Counted from the stretch's first letter, positions 33,131 to 44,210 are shown. The stretch: DNA of 64,000 nucleotides from Ypsolopha sequella (GCA_934047225.1 OW203988.1:2356001-2420000); one strand, 5' to 3'. Notes: generated from the letters alone by a model not told the origin. A program made the numbers and translations.

Positions 33131-33600
33131 TATATTAGGGTTGCCAGATATTTTTTGATATTTAAGTTTTAATATATAATACATCTTTGTTTGATTTCTC
33201 ATATTTTATCAAATCTGGGGTACAATTGTTGCGCACGTCAGTTCATTTCAATGCCACCTGTGAAAAAATCATCTGTACAAAGCAATTGGAACAAGGGATA
33301 CTGAATATAAACGATATAATTTGAAAAATGTTAGGGATTTCATTCCTGGTAAACCCTTCCATTATTTTATTCCACTTCTCAATTGCACCTATACTTTGGT
33401 CATCAAACAACGTTGCAATTTCCAAGCTTTTTTTAATAATTTGAAATATATTGAAATAATTCGGTCATGCGCGACGCGGTACCTAATATTAATCGAATAA
33501 TGTTGAAATACGAGAGTCTGTCCCGTCGGGACGTTTAAAATTATGCCTGAAATACGGGACGTCCCGGGAAATACGGGACATCTGGCAACCCTAACCTATA
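33131..33600. mobile_element. MITE with gggttgccagat ends
   Basis: tatattagggttgccagat at the left, atctggcaaccctaacctat at the right. Length about 470 bp. The right side has an inner gacgtcccgggaaatacggg stretch. Coding frames inside are short and meaningless. Confidence 0.75.
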
Positions 33601-34373
33601 TACACTTCACTATAGGGGCTAATTTAGTAGGTATTGCAAGTGTACAGCTCGATGTGATCGCCACTGTACATTATGTAACATATTTATTTAATAATAAAAG
33701 TTTTTTTATATTCAAAGTGAAAGACTGTTAAACGTTTTTATCGTTTAATCAATCACTTTGAGATGAAGATATTCAAAAATGTTTATTTCATACCAGCGAA
33801 GGTATTTTCAGTTTTAATTTATGGTTAAACGAAACTTTATTATAGCATTGACCACTTATTACGTCGTAAAATACTTCTAAATCAGATGTAAAGATTTCTA
33901 AGATTTATTACTATTTCATGAAGATTATGAAGGATCCCATAACCCTGTCTATTACCTATGAAATATCTTTACTGGTGTTAGCAAAAAATAATTGTGTAGA
34001 TGTAGAATAGGTCTAATATTAATCGAGCGCATGCTAGATATTATTAATATACGCGATCAAAATCGACGCAATGTCCATTATCAGAACTTCAATAATCTAC
34101 TACTGAACTACTACTTGTATAAAATAGGCTTTGTTAAAATAACAATGCTACATAATTCATAATATAATAACGTGATTGCGTATTTAAGATAGGCACCATT
34201 ACGAGTATTACGTTATTTATAGACTACTGCGTATCTCAAGGTGCAGGTACTTTTAGGACTATTGGTACTTTTGTTTGTTTACTCACAGACATTTTAAATA
34301 CAATACCGTCACTTTGGAGACTATCTTGTCGTAAAGCCTTAGGTATAAAAAAAATGCAATAAAGCCGAAAACC
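33601..34373. other. No gene seen
   Basis: AT-rich unassigned DNA. One copy of tacgagta at 34200-34207. Confidence 0.4.
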
Positions 34374-35215
34374 ACTGATAATATACTCGCCTATACAACG
34401 TGTAACAGAAAGGTGTAACCATATTTGAAGAGCTTATTCAGTCAATGGTATAGCACAACTTTTACTATGGAGCTAACCCTGAAATCTCAAAATAAAAATC
34501 TGCCCTTCCATAATTCCATGAAATAGTAAAATTTTTTCCGAGATACAGGGTTCGTTCCATAGTAAAAGTTGTTCTATATCATTGACTGAATAAGCTCTTC
34601 AAATATGGTTACACCTTTCTGTTACACGTTGTATAAACAAATTTTACTACGAAATGATAATATACTCGCCTATATAAACAACTTTTACTATGAAGTGTTA
34701 ATGTACTCGTCTATATAAACAACCTTTACTATGAAGTGATAATATACTCGCCTATTTAAACAACTTTTACTATGAAGTGATAATATACTCGCCTGTATAA
34801 GCAACTTTTACTATGAAGTGATTATATACTCGCCTATATATACAACTTTTACTTTGAAGTGATAATATACTCGCCTATATGAACAACTTTTACTATGAAG
34901 TGATAATATACTCGCCTATTTAAACAACTTTTACTATGAAGTGATAATATACTCGCCTGTATAAGCAACTTTTACTATGAAGTGATAATATACTCGCCTA
35001 TATATACAACTTTTACTTTGAAGTGATAATATACTCGCCTATATAAACAACTTTTACTATGAAGTGATAATAAAGTCGCCTATATAAACAACTTTTACTA
35101 TGAAGTGATAATATACTCGCCTTTATAAACAACTTTCACTATGAAGTGATAATATATTCGCCTATATAAACAAATTTTACTATGAAGTGATAATATACTC
35201 GTCTATATAAACAAC
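34374..35215. repeat. 41-bp minisatellite, about 15 units, interrupted by a MITE
   Basis: Unit tatgaagtgataatatactc, gcctatataaacaactttta, c. The first unit is split by the 236-bp MITE at 34396-34631. Variant units (tttaaac, tgtataagc, tatatac with tttgaag) occur twice in the same order, so a block of about four units was duplicated. The array grades on the right into a palindromic element with the same end sequence. Confidence 0.95.
34396..34631. mobile_element. Palindromic MITE in a minisatellite, TA duplication
   Basis: caacgtgtaacagaaaggtg at the left is mirrored by cacctttctgttacacgttg at the right. The arms extend inward past gaagagcttattcagtcaat. TA precedes and follows. Removing the element and one TA restores cgcctatataaac, exactly the sequence of the neighbouring array units. 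A TA target duplication points to a Tc1/mariner-type mover. Confidence 0.92.
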
Positions 35216-35371
35216 CTTTATTATAAAGCCAAACCTGAAATTGTGAAAATGTTAACTGTTTTATATACTCGTATTTTACCAAAATAAGGTACTTTTTCTG
35301 TGGATCAGCAGATTTTTTTACGCGATTTCCGTTTTGGCTCCACAGTAAAAGTTGTTCGTATAGATGAGTAT
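35193..35371. mobile_element. Palindromic element at the array edge
   Basis: Left atatactcgtctatataaac is mirrored by tcgtatagatgagtatgat at the right. Inward, aaagccaaacctg pairs with tttggctccacag. Its terminal 40 bp equal the 41-bp array unit. Confidence 0.65.
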
Positions 35372-35756
35372 GATCTTGGTTTTCTGCTTTTTACGAGTAG
35401 TAACAAAAATCTAGTCAGTACCATCTTCAGGTTCAAACCATTGGTTTGAATCTAGTAGGTATTTTTCTGTCAAGTATGTACGAGTATTACAAAAATTTTA
35501 AACAGAACGCTATAAGGGTTTCACTGACATGGGTCTTTTAGTAAAACTATGTGTTCGTCCTGTTCTACATTTATTTATTTATTTATGTACAGAAATATAT
35601 GTACAGTTAATCTTTTGGAGCCGACGAGACTAAAATTATGACAATAATAAATATTAAATTGAATTTTTGGAGCCGTGGGAAGAAATTTCTGGAGCTCTGG
35701 GAATAACCCTATAAGTTAGAGCACTTGTTAAAAGAGTCACATCTGCGCTTGTTAAT

Positions 35757-35856
35757 TAGACACGTAGTAGATAGACACGTAGTAGATAGACACGTAGTAG
35801 ATAGACACGTAGTAGATAGACACGTAGTAGATAGACACGTAGTAGATAGACACGTA
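35757..35856. repeat. 15-bp tandem repeat, 6.7 copies
   Basis: Perfect units of tagacacgtagtaga. Flanked by AT-rich DNA; a later acgtgtc at 35873 is an inverted echo. Confidence 0.97.
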
Positions 35857-36144
35857 CTTTGTAATGTATCTTCACGTGTCTTACCATAACGGGTCCTCGT
35901 TAACTTAATAAAGAACTATTTTATTTTCTCTCAATCTCAACCTTCAATCGGCTCTGTTTATAATGCATATTATCAACTAGCAACCATTCTAAAGTGCGCA
36001 CGCGCCGCACCGAGTACTTGTCCGATGATCTGTTAATGTCTGCACTTGATTATTTTGACTCAAGTGCCTTTACTGATGTGATGAATATGATGGGATTAAA
36101 CTTGTTTTGAAGGCTAACGGTGGTTAGGAATCCTTTTTGGTATT
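35857..36144. other. No gene seen
   Basis: Holds an aataaag signal at 35910 and a short GC patch gtgcgcacgcgccgcaccga at 35995-36014. No feature can be assigned. Confidence 0.35.
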
Positions 36145-36515
36145 TTAAGGCGCTACGGAAAAAAAATCGACACTTTTAGAGCTTGCGTTGCATACCTACT
36201 TCAGTAAGAAGCTATTATTTTAATAAAATATTTATTGAAATGAGGCCTTTTTCGAAACCTTTTCTCTTGGTTTGACAATTTGGAATTACATCAATTATGG
36301 ACTGCGATTATATTTTATTCTATGGATTTTAACAGAGCCTAGAATCTAGTTAAATGAAATTTTGATAGCAACTTGAGTACGGTAAATATTAATGAAAAAC
36401 CAACTTTTTGCTACTTTTCCCCGAATCCGTCCCTCTCGCAATGAGTGTTTTTGCTACTTTTCCCCGAATCCGTCCCTCTCTCAATGAGTGTTTTTTCGCT
36501 GGAGTAACAGGCAGC
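36145..36515 (-). mobile_element. TTAAGGCGAT-family MITE, truncated
   Basis: Begins TTAAGGCGCTACG (36145) and runs inverted relative to 3786-4209. Truncated near ggagtaacagg, about 25 bp before the expected second end. The segment ttgctacttttccccgaatc through atgagtgttt is duplicated in tandem (36410-36450 and 36451-36493). Confidence 0.7.
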
Positions 36516-36604
36516 CCCGGATTTTTCCTATAGGCCTATAAAACCCGGGCCTAGGGGCCCCAATCACCCAGCTACCCCGAACAAGCCCCATAGTATAATG
36601 TTTA

Positions 36605-37083
36605 AGAGGATGGCATACACTAGCAACTTTTGTTATTACCCGTCCAGCACAATAAGTCTAATGGCAAAGACCTTATTTGCTTTGTATAGAGGCGATTATA
36701 TGTTGGCTCTTTGACCTCTTTTTCTTGGACGCGTAATAATAGTGATCACGCAGCGAAACAACAAATTGGTGTGTTTTTAGCTAATAATGAAATATTTTGT
36801 GCGGAAAAAAATATTGGATTCAGGTAAAATCCCTTCATATTTCTATTGCCTATTTTATAAAAAAAAAACAAGTTGATCTCTTAACCGCGTTTTTAAAACG
36901 AACGTTTGAAAACCAAAATAAAAGGGGGGGAATTTTTTTTTTTTGACAAAAGTATAAATAGGTGGAATCCCTTGATAAAAGCTCGATAAATCAAATATAT
37001 TTTCTTCAATATGAGGAGAGACCTAGTTTCTTCCAATGAACCCTTGAAAACCTGGTGTCGTTGATGTTTTAGCGTCAGGTGTC
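36605..37083 (-). mobile_element. Inverted copy of the 6662-7217 element
   Basis: The reverse complement matches 6662-7217, from gacgctaaaacatcaacgac to tatgccatcctcttaaac. Unlike that copy its terminus is not amplified. A homopolymer G run and A/T runs mark recent slippage. Confidence 0.65.
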
Positions 37084-37088
37084 CACTT

Positions 37089-37180
37089 AATAGCGCGCGA
37101 CGCGGCTTAGTTGAATCACAGGTACGAGGAGTCGCACCTCCTCACACCTGTAATACAACTAAGTTGCGTCGCGCGCTATT
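37089..37180. mobile_element. GC-rich palindrome, 43-bp arms
   Basis: aatagcgcgcgacgcggctt, agttgaatcacaggt and acgaggag, then a 5-base loop, then the mirror ending cgtcgcgcgctatt. A related single arm (cgcgcgacgcgacttagttg) lies at 41729-41765. Confidence 0.85.
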
Positions 37181-37189
37181 ATACATTAT

Positions 37190-38148
37190 GCTACGGGGCC
37201 AGGTAGCTTGTCTTAAAGGCCTGAATAGAATTATAGAGAAAAAATGTAAAAAAAAGATTACAGGGCGTATTATACGCCACGTATGACGACCGTTGATTTA
37301 ACTATAGTGACACATGTAACATAAGTGGTGTCGTTGTATGTCGTGCGTGAATTTAAAAAGGAGAACATTCTGTAGGTGAGGGAGGACAATTTGTGAAAAC
37401 GGAGGACATGACATGACCTCCTCCTTTTGGATACCATTTGGCAATCCTATGTACGATCGTTTATGCATTTATTTGTGATTTGATTAGCATTGTTTTTGTG
37501 AGCGAGAATTTGTATATCTAAACATAGAAATATAGATATTTAGATAGATAGATATTCGTATATGTAAATGTTCGTTTTCATCTGGTTGTTATTTAAAGTA
37601 ACTATTTAAATGTGGTTTCTTAGTTACAAATATTGCTAATATTACATATAAAGTAAAAATGTGTAACTAGTAATACTGTAATACTAGTTACATACTTATT
37701 GTGTGTGTACTTACTGCAATATGTAATTGAGTTGTTGTTTTAGTGTTGTACCAATTTGTATTCGCATCGTTATCGACATGCTCCGACACCAGGTTGACCA
37801 CTGTTCATACGATATTAAACATTATGTTTATTTAATAGGTCTGCAAATAATTACGTCAAAAAATAATTAAACGTATTTATGGGGGGAAATAATTTCAATT
37901 GTTTGATTAATGACCTGCTGACGTCAGATTACTTAGATCCATTTTGATTCCTTTAGTATTCACACACTCGCAATGTAATGTATATTTTTACGTCATATTA
38001 CGATGTACTTCAAGCTCCCTATTTGAAAACGATTTAAACAGTTATGACGAGGCATTGTAATCTTTATAAGAGCTGCCAATAAGTAGCTTGTCATACTGGC
38101 GTCCGTACCTACAACATAGCTAAAAGTCACAGAAAAAAATTTTTTGGC
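37190..38148. other. No gene seen
   Basis: AT-rich. tgacctcctccttttggata at 37416 and 'ggcaatcc' resemble the tail of the gggttgccag MITE family. No coding evidence. Confidence 0.35.
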
Positions 38149-38345
38149 AAAGCAATTAGAAGGTCAAGTTTGACGATAAAAAAAATAAAAAAAAATTTAA
38201 ATAACACTTTGAAAAAAAAAGTTTGTATGAAAATTTTCACTGTAGGCAGTACCTACCCTGGCGTCATACAAACTTTGTTTTCAAAGTGTCATTTAAATTT
38301 TTTTCTTTTTTTTTTATTATCAAACGTGACCTTCTGATTGCTTTT
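38149..38345. mobile_element. Palindromic MITE
   Basis: aagcaattagaaggtcaagt at the left is mirrored by cgtgaccttctgattgctt. The inner arms atttaaataacactttg and caaagtgtcatttaaat also pair. The centre is ggcagtacctaccctggcg. Confidence 0.85.
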
Positions 38346-39404
38346 CCGGAAAAAAGTACAAGCAAGCTTCCTTGTGCATCTACTTCTTGTCTTCAATATC
38401 TATGTGATCGACATCTACTCACGTCCGAACTCATCTCTACCGGGTTTTACGTTACTGTCTCGGTACTGGGTCACGTGACAGTGATGTTGTGTCTCGTTTT
38501 TTCGCAACCGGAAGCGCGCGCGCCGGCCGTGAGCGTCTGCGCGGTGGTAATTATTGTCTATTTTGTCTAGACGTAAGTTGCCTCCCGTTGAAATTCTTAT
38601 TGCTTTGTAATAGGCATGATTTTCCTATGCGCGGGTTAAATTGAGTAACGTTTGGAAAATTCGAGAAAGATATTCATAATTCATATTTATTATTTTAATA
38701 TTAATTTGTAGAAATATAGGTTACTTTATTTAAAATAAATGAATCTTATTATTATTATTGAAAGACTTGAGAAAAAATATTTTGTTTCTATAATTATTAT
38801 ACTTTTGTTAGGTTAGATGGCAGAAATTTCACAGCTTAAAATAAATTAAGTTGTATAAGTTATACAATAATTTGTAAACTGACTAAACTGTAAACATAGT
38901 GTAACATTGCAATGATTTCGTACGATCGTAATCTGGTATTAATATTTTTGTATGATCCTGAATCGACTATCGATGATTAATCAGTGATGCGTAGCACAGC
39001 ACTTTTGTATTGCATATACATACATACATCTGTTAAAAAATCTAACTTAATCATGAAAAAACCGGTCAAGTGCAAGTAGGCCTTATGCCCGGTTCCGTAC
39101 CGGTATATGAAATAAATTAGAAGCCTTAAAATAATTTCAACAAAAAATACTAACTTATTATTACGTAACCACAAATATCTATAAATTAGTCAAATATCTA
39201 TCCACATTTTATTGTAAATTTATGATTTTTGGATTGATTCCTTCAATGAGCCAGAAGACCTCCTTCGTACCAAATTCCAAGGTCCAATGTCACCGGGGTG
39301 TACTCCTATTGATCGGGGTTTGATGATCACTCAGTGGGATTTAGTTTAAAACACGCTTCGAAAGGCCGTACCTTTTTAATCCGTAGTACTAGCAATATGA
39401 ATTT
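38346..39404. other. GC patch and repeat fragments, no assigned gene
   Basis: 38500-38560 is CpG-rich (ccggaagcgcgcgcgccggc) and continues an open frame from the palindrome with no domain. 39050-39105 is a minus-strand end of the gactcgcacttgaccggt repeat. The remainder is AT-rich. Confidence 0.35.
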
Positions 39405-39950
39405 TGTAAAGTAGTATGAGGCTGTGATAACCACGGAGTATGTTAATTTGTATAGTAGTATAAGGCTGTAACCATGGAGTATTCAATGTTCATTTGTATA
39501 GTAGTATAAGGCTGTAACCATGGAGTATTCAATGTTAATTTGTATAGTAGTATAAGGCTGTAACCATGGAGTATTCAATGTTAATTTGTATAGTAGTATA
39601 AGGCTGTAACCATGGAGTATTCAATGTTAATTTGTATAGTAGTATAAGGCTGTAACCATGGAGTATTCAATTTTAATTTGTATAGTAGTACAAGGCTGTA
39701 ACCATGGAGTATTCAATGTTAATTTGTATAGTAGTATAAGGCTGTAACCATGGAGTATTCAATTTTAATTTGTATAGTAGTATAAGGCTGTAACCATGGA
39801 GTATTCAATTTTAATTTGTATAGTAGTATAAGGCTGTAACCATGGAGTATTCAATGTTAATTTGTATAGTAGTATAAGGCTGTAACCATGGAGTATTTAT
39901 TGTTAATATTTTATGAAGCTATAACCACGAAGTATATTGTATGATAGTAT
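39405..39950. repeat. 46-bp minisatellite, about 11 copies
   Basis: Unit ctgtaaccatggagtattca, atgttaatttgtatagtagt, ataagg. Inner units are nearly identical. The outermost units on both sides are diverged (ctgtgataaccacggagt; gctataaccacgaagtat), as expected when amplification proceeds in the middle. Confidence 0.96.
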
Positions 39951-40822
39951 AATATATTTATTCCCAACAATCCTGTCAATCCTGACTTCTGAGGGATCGA
40001 AAACCAATGCAATAAAAGTCCAACGAGATAAGAGATTGATGAAAAGGTTATCTATATCTCTAATAGCTATGTCTGTCATACTGACTCATACCAGTGGTTC
40101 CCTTTGGGGGTACGAAATCGCTACTAATAAAAGGAGAGAGACCAATATTCTAATTCACAAATAAACTGCTACCTATAATACCTACGTTACACCAATTCAG
40201 CTCAGTAAATCTATAAATACTTTACGGAGGTGTTAGAAAGAGTATCTTCTTTGATCTATCATCACGCCGAGAAGAGCGCGGGGTCGGCAGTCGTGGGCGA
40301 GCAAGGCACGCGCGTGGCGCCAGTGTTGCTGCTTGATGGAGATATTGTTGTATAAAATTGCTGAAAATTGCCCTTTCTTTACTGTTTTAAACTGTTAGAT
40401 GTATCCGAGCTTCGATATCGTCTGCAATTGATTGTCTTACTATTGTGCAAGCAATATTGAGAATTATAACGGTTAATAGTATCACGATGACTGGTCATTT
40501 CTAGCGGCTTGAAGGACGTCGTCAAGGTCGTAAATAAATTTACTGTAGGTATGTATTACAGTATAAAACATACAACTATTGAATTGTACATTGTACTACT
40601 ATTTTCATTATCCGGTTTTGAACTGAAGCTATTTTCAAAGGATATCAACTTTTGCAATGTTGGGGAATGGGAGGACAAAATGTAAGCCAGGCTGTGCATT
40701 TTTGGAGTACCGTACCAAAAAGTTAAAAAAGGACCGGTGGTGAGAGGAGAGTCTGTCCTTCCTTCCGTTTATGTTACAGGGCCATACAAATTGAGCGCCA
40801 TTTTAGCTGTCATGCACTTTGC
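39951..40822. other. No assigned gene; small secretable-looking frame and GC patch
   Basis: Within the open frame 39937-40164 an internal ATG at 40039 starts M-K-R-L-S-I-S-L-I-A-M-S-V-I-L-T-H-T-S-G, which resembles a signal peptide, followed by about 20 more residues. There is no promoter or homology support. 40262-40325 is CpG-rich (agagcgcggggtcggcagtc; aaggcacgcgcgtggcgcca). Confidence 0.25.
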
Positions 40823-40994
40823 ACTCTAGGGTTGCGTCCCTAAACGTCCGGGTAAATGTAAAATTTAACTGTCAACCGATCCACAACCACCCGAGTGAAA
40901 ACGTACAGTACAATAACCTTGTCAGAAATGTAAAATTACTTTGACAGTTTAAATTTTACTTTTACCCAGGCGTTTAGGAACGCTACCTAGAGTT
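40823..40994. mobile_element. Palindromic MITE
   Basis: ctctagggttgcgtccctaa, then acgtccgggtaaatgtaaaa, mirrored by taaattttacttttacccag and gcgtttaggaacgctaccta. About 55-bp arms, central spacer about 60 bp. Confidence 0.85.
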
Positions 40995-41183
40995 GAACTT
41001 AGATATAAAAGTAGCATTCACTTGTCCTCACAACGACAAAAAAAAATTTTTAACGTCGCAAACTGGAAAAGTTTAAAAGTGCTTACAGTTTTTGTTACTA
41101 TAATATACAGATACGTTTTTTTTTCTTTTCTAAAATCTCGACATGGGTACCTATATTTGTATAATACAAATACATTAACATAC

Positions 41184-41409
41184 TGAGCGTTTTTCTCGTT
41201 GCTTTTTTTTCTTACTTCTTAGCTTTCCTCCAGATGTCGCTGTCCATGTCACCATAGACAAAATGTGTTTCGTAGCAATCAATGTCAAAGTGGTTATAAG
41301 TTTGTTTGGAATCTGTGCAAATTTTGTCCTTGATTCTGTTGCTAAAGATACGACAGTGCCATCTAGGAATCTTATTTAACACTACATTTGACACAAGGAA
41401 AAACGCTCA
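41184..41409. mobile_element. MITE-like element with short termini
   Basis: tgagcgtttttc at the left, gaaaaacgctca at the right: a 12-bp inverted terminus, 226 bp apart. The open minus frame inside has no known domain. Confidence 0.45.
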
Positions 41410-42829
41410 TTGTAGGTAATAAAGAGTTGATTACATAATATTGAAAAGCTACAAAAAAAGAATCCCAATCGATGGGTAATTGTGAAACAGATGGATCAAA
41501 AATTAATAAAACAATGTAATCCTAGCTAAAAGGATAAATTGGCATTATATTACTGTAAGTAAATTTTATCTGTCAACTGTGTGTTTTTTTTGGATTTGTA
41601 AGTGTCCAATATTTTTGGTCAAAGAGTAGCCTGATGAAAATAGAGAAAAGTAAGTATTATTATATTATAAATTATGGACCATAAGAAGTTATAGAGCTTA
41701 TCCTGTACCCGTAGCATAGTGTTTAATACGCGCGACGCGACTTAGTTGAATCATAAGTGCGAGGAGCGTGACATACTGTTTAATCGCAAAGTGTCATGCT
41801 CATGTAAAAAGGTCACCGGATCTGTTCTAAATCCGTGGTCACCGGTCAAAAGCGAGTAGGACTCGCACCCTGAGGGTTCAGTAACATTAAAATAAGTTAA
41901 TATGGAGGTACTTAAATGAAATTTAAACAAAAATTGCAAAATTATCATTACACACAAGATGTCTGACACAATACTGCAAAATTAAGTTGGTTGAGTATTC
42001 GGGGACGTAACCCTAAAACTACATTATAAATCGGTGTTTGCAGTATTAGTTGTTTAGATAAAGCATATGGTACATAATATACAGAAATTATTACAAAGTC
42101 CTAACTCCCGTTACAAAAATGGTCTAAAACTAACAATTTTGACGGACCCGAGGACGTAACCGAGTAATTTATTGCTCTTACGCCCGTGTATCATACTACG
42201 TTTTTCAATGCATAGTGTGAGGAAATAAAACAAATCAACAATCAAACAATCTTGTTAACTTTAAATTATGATTGGCTCAAAAGGACTGTATCCAGAGCCG
42301 TTAAACAGTAGAAAAAATGTATAACATTTATGGTACACAGGAAAGGCTGCAGGTTAGCCACCATGTAAATAAATAATAATAATAAAGCCCTAGGGCAAAA
42401 TAATCGACTTTCTGTTCGGTTTTGATGCATAAAAAGTGGGCCTTTACGAGCACTTGCATTGAAAATATATTTATACTTTATCCAATAAGCTCTAGACAAT
42501 AATACTCCACATGCAAGGGTAAGAAAATTATTATTTTTTCGGCTCCTTTTCCATGACGTATCATTTCCCCCTGAAAAATAATTTTATTACATTTATTATA
42601 TACTACTTATCTCTTAGACCTGAAATTTTTACATGTTTTGTAGAACCCAAAACCGAATATTGAATATAAAATATGATTAAATTATTTTACATACAGACTT
42701 GACATACGGACGGACAGACAGACAGACAGACGGACAGCAGGGTGACATTAACCCCAAAAACGACCGAATAGTCGACATAATAAAGAAGAACCAAGTCAAA
42801 GATATAAATATATATAACAGTGCACTCGA
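41410..42829. other. No gene; repeat fragments
   Basis: 41715-41775 is one arm of the 37089 palindrome family. 41970-42025, on the minus strand, matches 56275-56325 (cccgaatactcaaccaactt). 42590-42790 is part of the gtccgtccgt-type dispersed repeat with a gacagacagacagacgg run at 42716. No coding gene recognised. Confidence 0.45.
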
Positions 42830-42985
42830 TTGATATGTAGATGTGGAAGTAGCAAAGGAGGTATGTCCGACCTTTGTTTTTTTGTCAACCCTCTAAAGGA
42901 GGTATGTCTGACCTTTGTTTGTTTGTCAACCCTCTAAAGGAGGTATGTCCGACCTTTGTTTCTTTCTCAACCCTCTAAAGAGGAG
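42830..42985 (+). repeat. RTE tail with internal 41-bp triplication
   Basis: Starts with gatgtggaagtagcaaagg, the RTE tail. From 42855 the segment aaaggaggtatgtccgacct, ttgtttgtttgtcaaccctc, ta is repeated three times with small changes, then ends ctctaaagag. A young tandem array born inside a LINE fragment. Confidence 0.75.
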
Positions 42986-43125
42986 TGCACAAATTTTCGG
43001 GTTAATTTTATTATAAAATGCTGTAGAAATTCCATCGTCCACATAATTCCTAGGCAGATGGGAATCCTGAAACAATGGCCCTTACTCACACTCGATGACT
43101 AGTCGACCACTCAACTAGCGACTGG

Positions 43126-43162
43126 TATAAATAGATGGGCTCTACTCTACACTCTACTCAAC
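43126..43162 (+). promoter_or_regulatory. TATA box and initiator-like site
   Basis: A canonical tataaata (43126-43133) stands about 32 bp before actcaacgac (43155-43164), which contains an initiator-like TCAA. The spacing is right for an RNA polymerase II core promoter, and the micro-ORF at 43218 lies about 60 bp further on. Confidence 0.4.
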
Positions 43163-43217
43163 GACGTGATTGGAAATAGCCAATGTGTGTAATGCACTTG
43201 TTATTTTGACTTGCGCG

Positions 43218-43319
43218 ATGCAAACACGGAAGAACGGTGTGTGGAATGAGTGCATTTGGTTTGTAATCATAATTTGTATGCTCGTTGTTAACGCGTCTCA
43301 CAACAAGGATGAGCGCTAA
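43218..43319 (+). CDS. Micro-ORF with a signal-peptide-like sequence
   Basis: Thirty-three codons from ATG 43218 to TAA 43317. Basic start (M-Q-T-R-K-N-G), hydrophobic core (C-I-W-F-V-I-I-I-C-M-L-V-V) and a cleavage-like N-A-S, then H-N-K-D-E-R. That is the classical order of an insect secretory signal peptide. It sits downstream of a TATA box at the right distance and a donor-like ggGTAGGT follows the stop. Either a tiny secreted peptide, a first exon inactivated by a stop, or chance. No family recognised. Confidence 0.35.
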   Translation: MQTRKNGVWNECIWFVIIICMLVVNASHNKDER

Positions 43320-43406
43320 GGGTAGGTTTCTGGAGATGGGATGGGTATAACATAACTTTTAAATATTTATACTTTCGATTGTCGGCACTTGGTGAAACTT
43401 GAAACA

Positions 43407-43730
43407 CATCTTGAATTAAAAACACTTGTACTTATAGTTTCTTTTTATTTATTTTAACTCCCAACCGGTTTCGGATGTAACTCCATTTTCAAGATTTCAC
43501 TGACTCCAGGCACTAGCTCTGAGCAACGTAAACAATGATAATAATATGATTATATTAATATGATTATTATCATTGTTTACGTTGCTCAGAGCTAGTGCCT
43601 GGAGTCAGTGAAATATTTTAATTAACATCTTCCCTTGAAAATGGAATAAAATCCGAAACCGGTTGGGAGTTAACATAAATAAAGTGAAACTATAAGTACA
43701 AGTGTTTTTAATTCAAGATAACTTTTAAAT
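43407..43730. mobile_element. Near-perfect palindromic MITE, 150-bp arms
   Basis: Left arm: cttgaattaaaaacacttgt, cccaaccggtttcggatgta, gtttacgt/tgctcagagct motifs. The right arm mirrors it to ttaattcaagata. The centre is aatatgattatattaatatg. Better preserved than its relative at 4601-4853. A flanking ttgtcggcacttggtgaaac on the left also borders the related sequence at 12045. Confidence 0.92.
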
Positions 43731-44210
43731 TTAAATACAAAGAACATGGCTACGTCCCTAAGGAACAAACTATAACCTATGGTATGAGAGTACAACGGTG
43801 AAAAAATCTTTAAAATCGGTTCAGAGATAACACCCTACATACAAACAAACAAATTTTACCGCTTACGTATATTACAAAGGTGTAAATAAGGGTGGAAAAA
43901 AATAAATAGTAACTATTGAAGCAGATTATGTACATTAAGCAATGAATTTTTCAAGTGAAAACTTCTTTGTTTACATCTCGTATGGAGAGGGGGGGGCATG
44001 TTCAAAACTTGTACGTCACTTCCGGTAAAACTTTTTAACGAAGTATAATTTGTTTTCTCATTATATATTATTACGTTTTTTAATAGTTTATTATTAGTTG
44101 TTAGTATATTTTATTAGCCATTCATTATTAACGATGAGGTAATGCTTATTTGACCGGAATAATAAAAAATATTAAATTAATTCGTAAGCGATAATGCGCC
44201 GCCATTATTA
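43731..44210. other. No gene seen
   Basis: AT-rich, with a ggagaggggggggca run at 43985. Nothing recognised. Confidence 0.4.
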
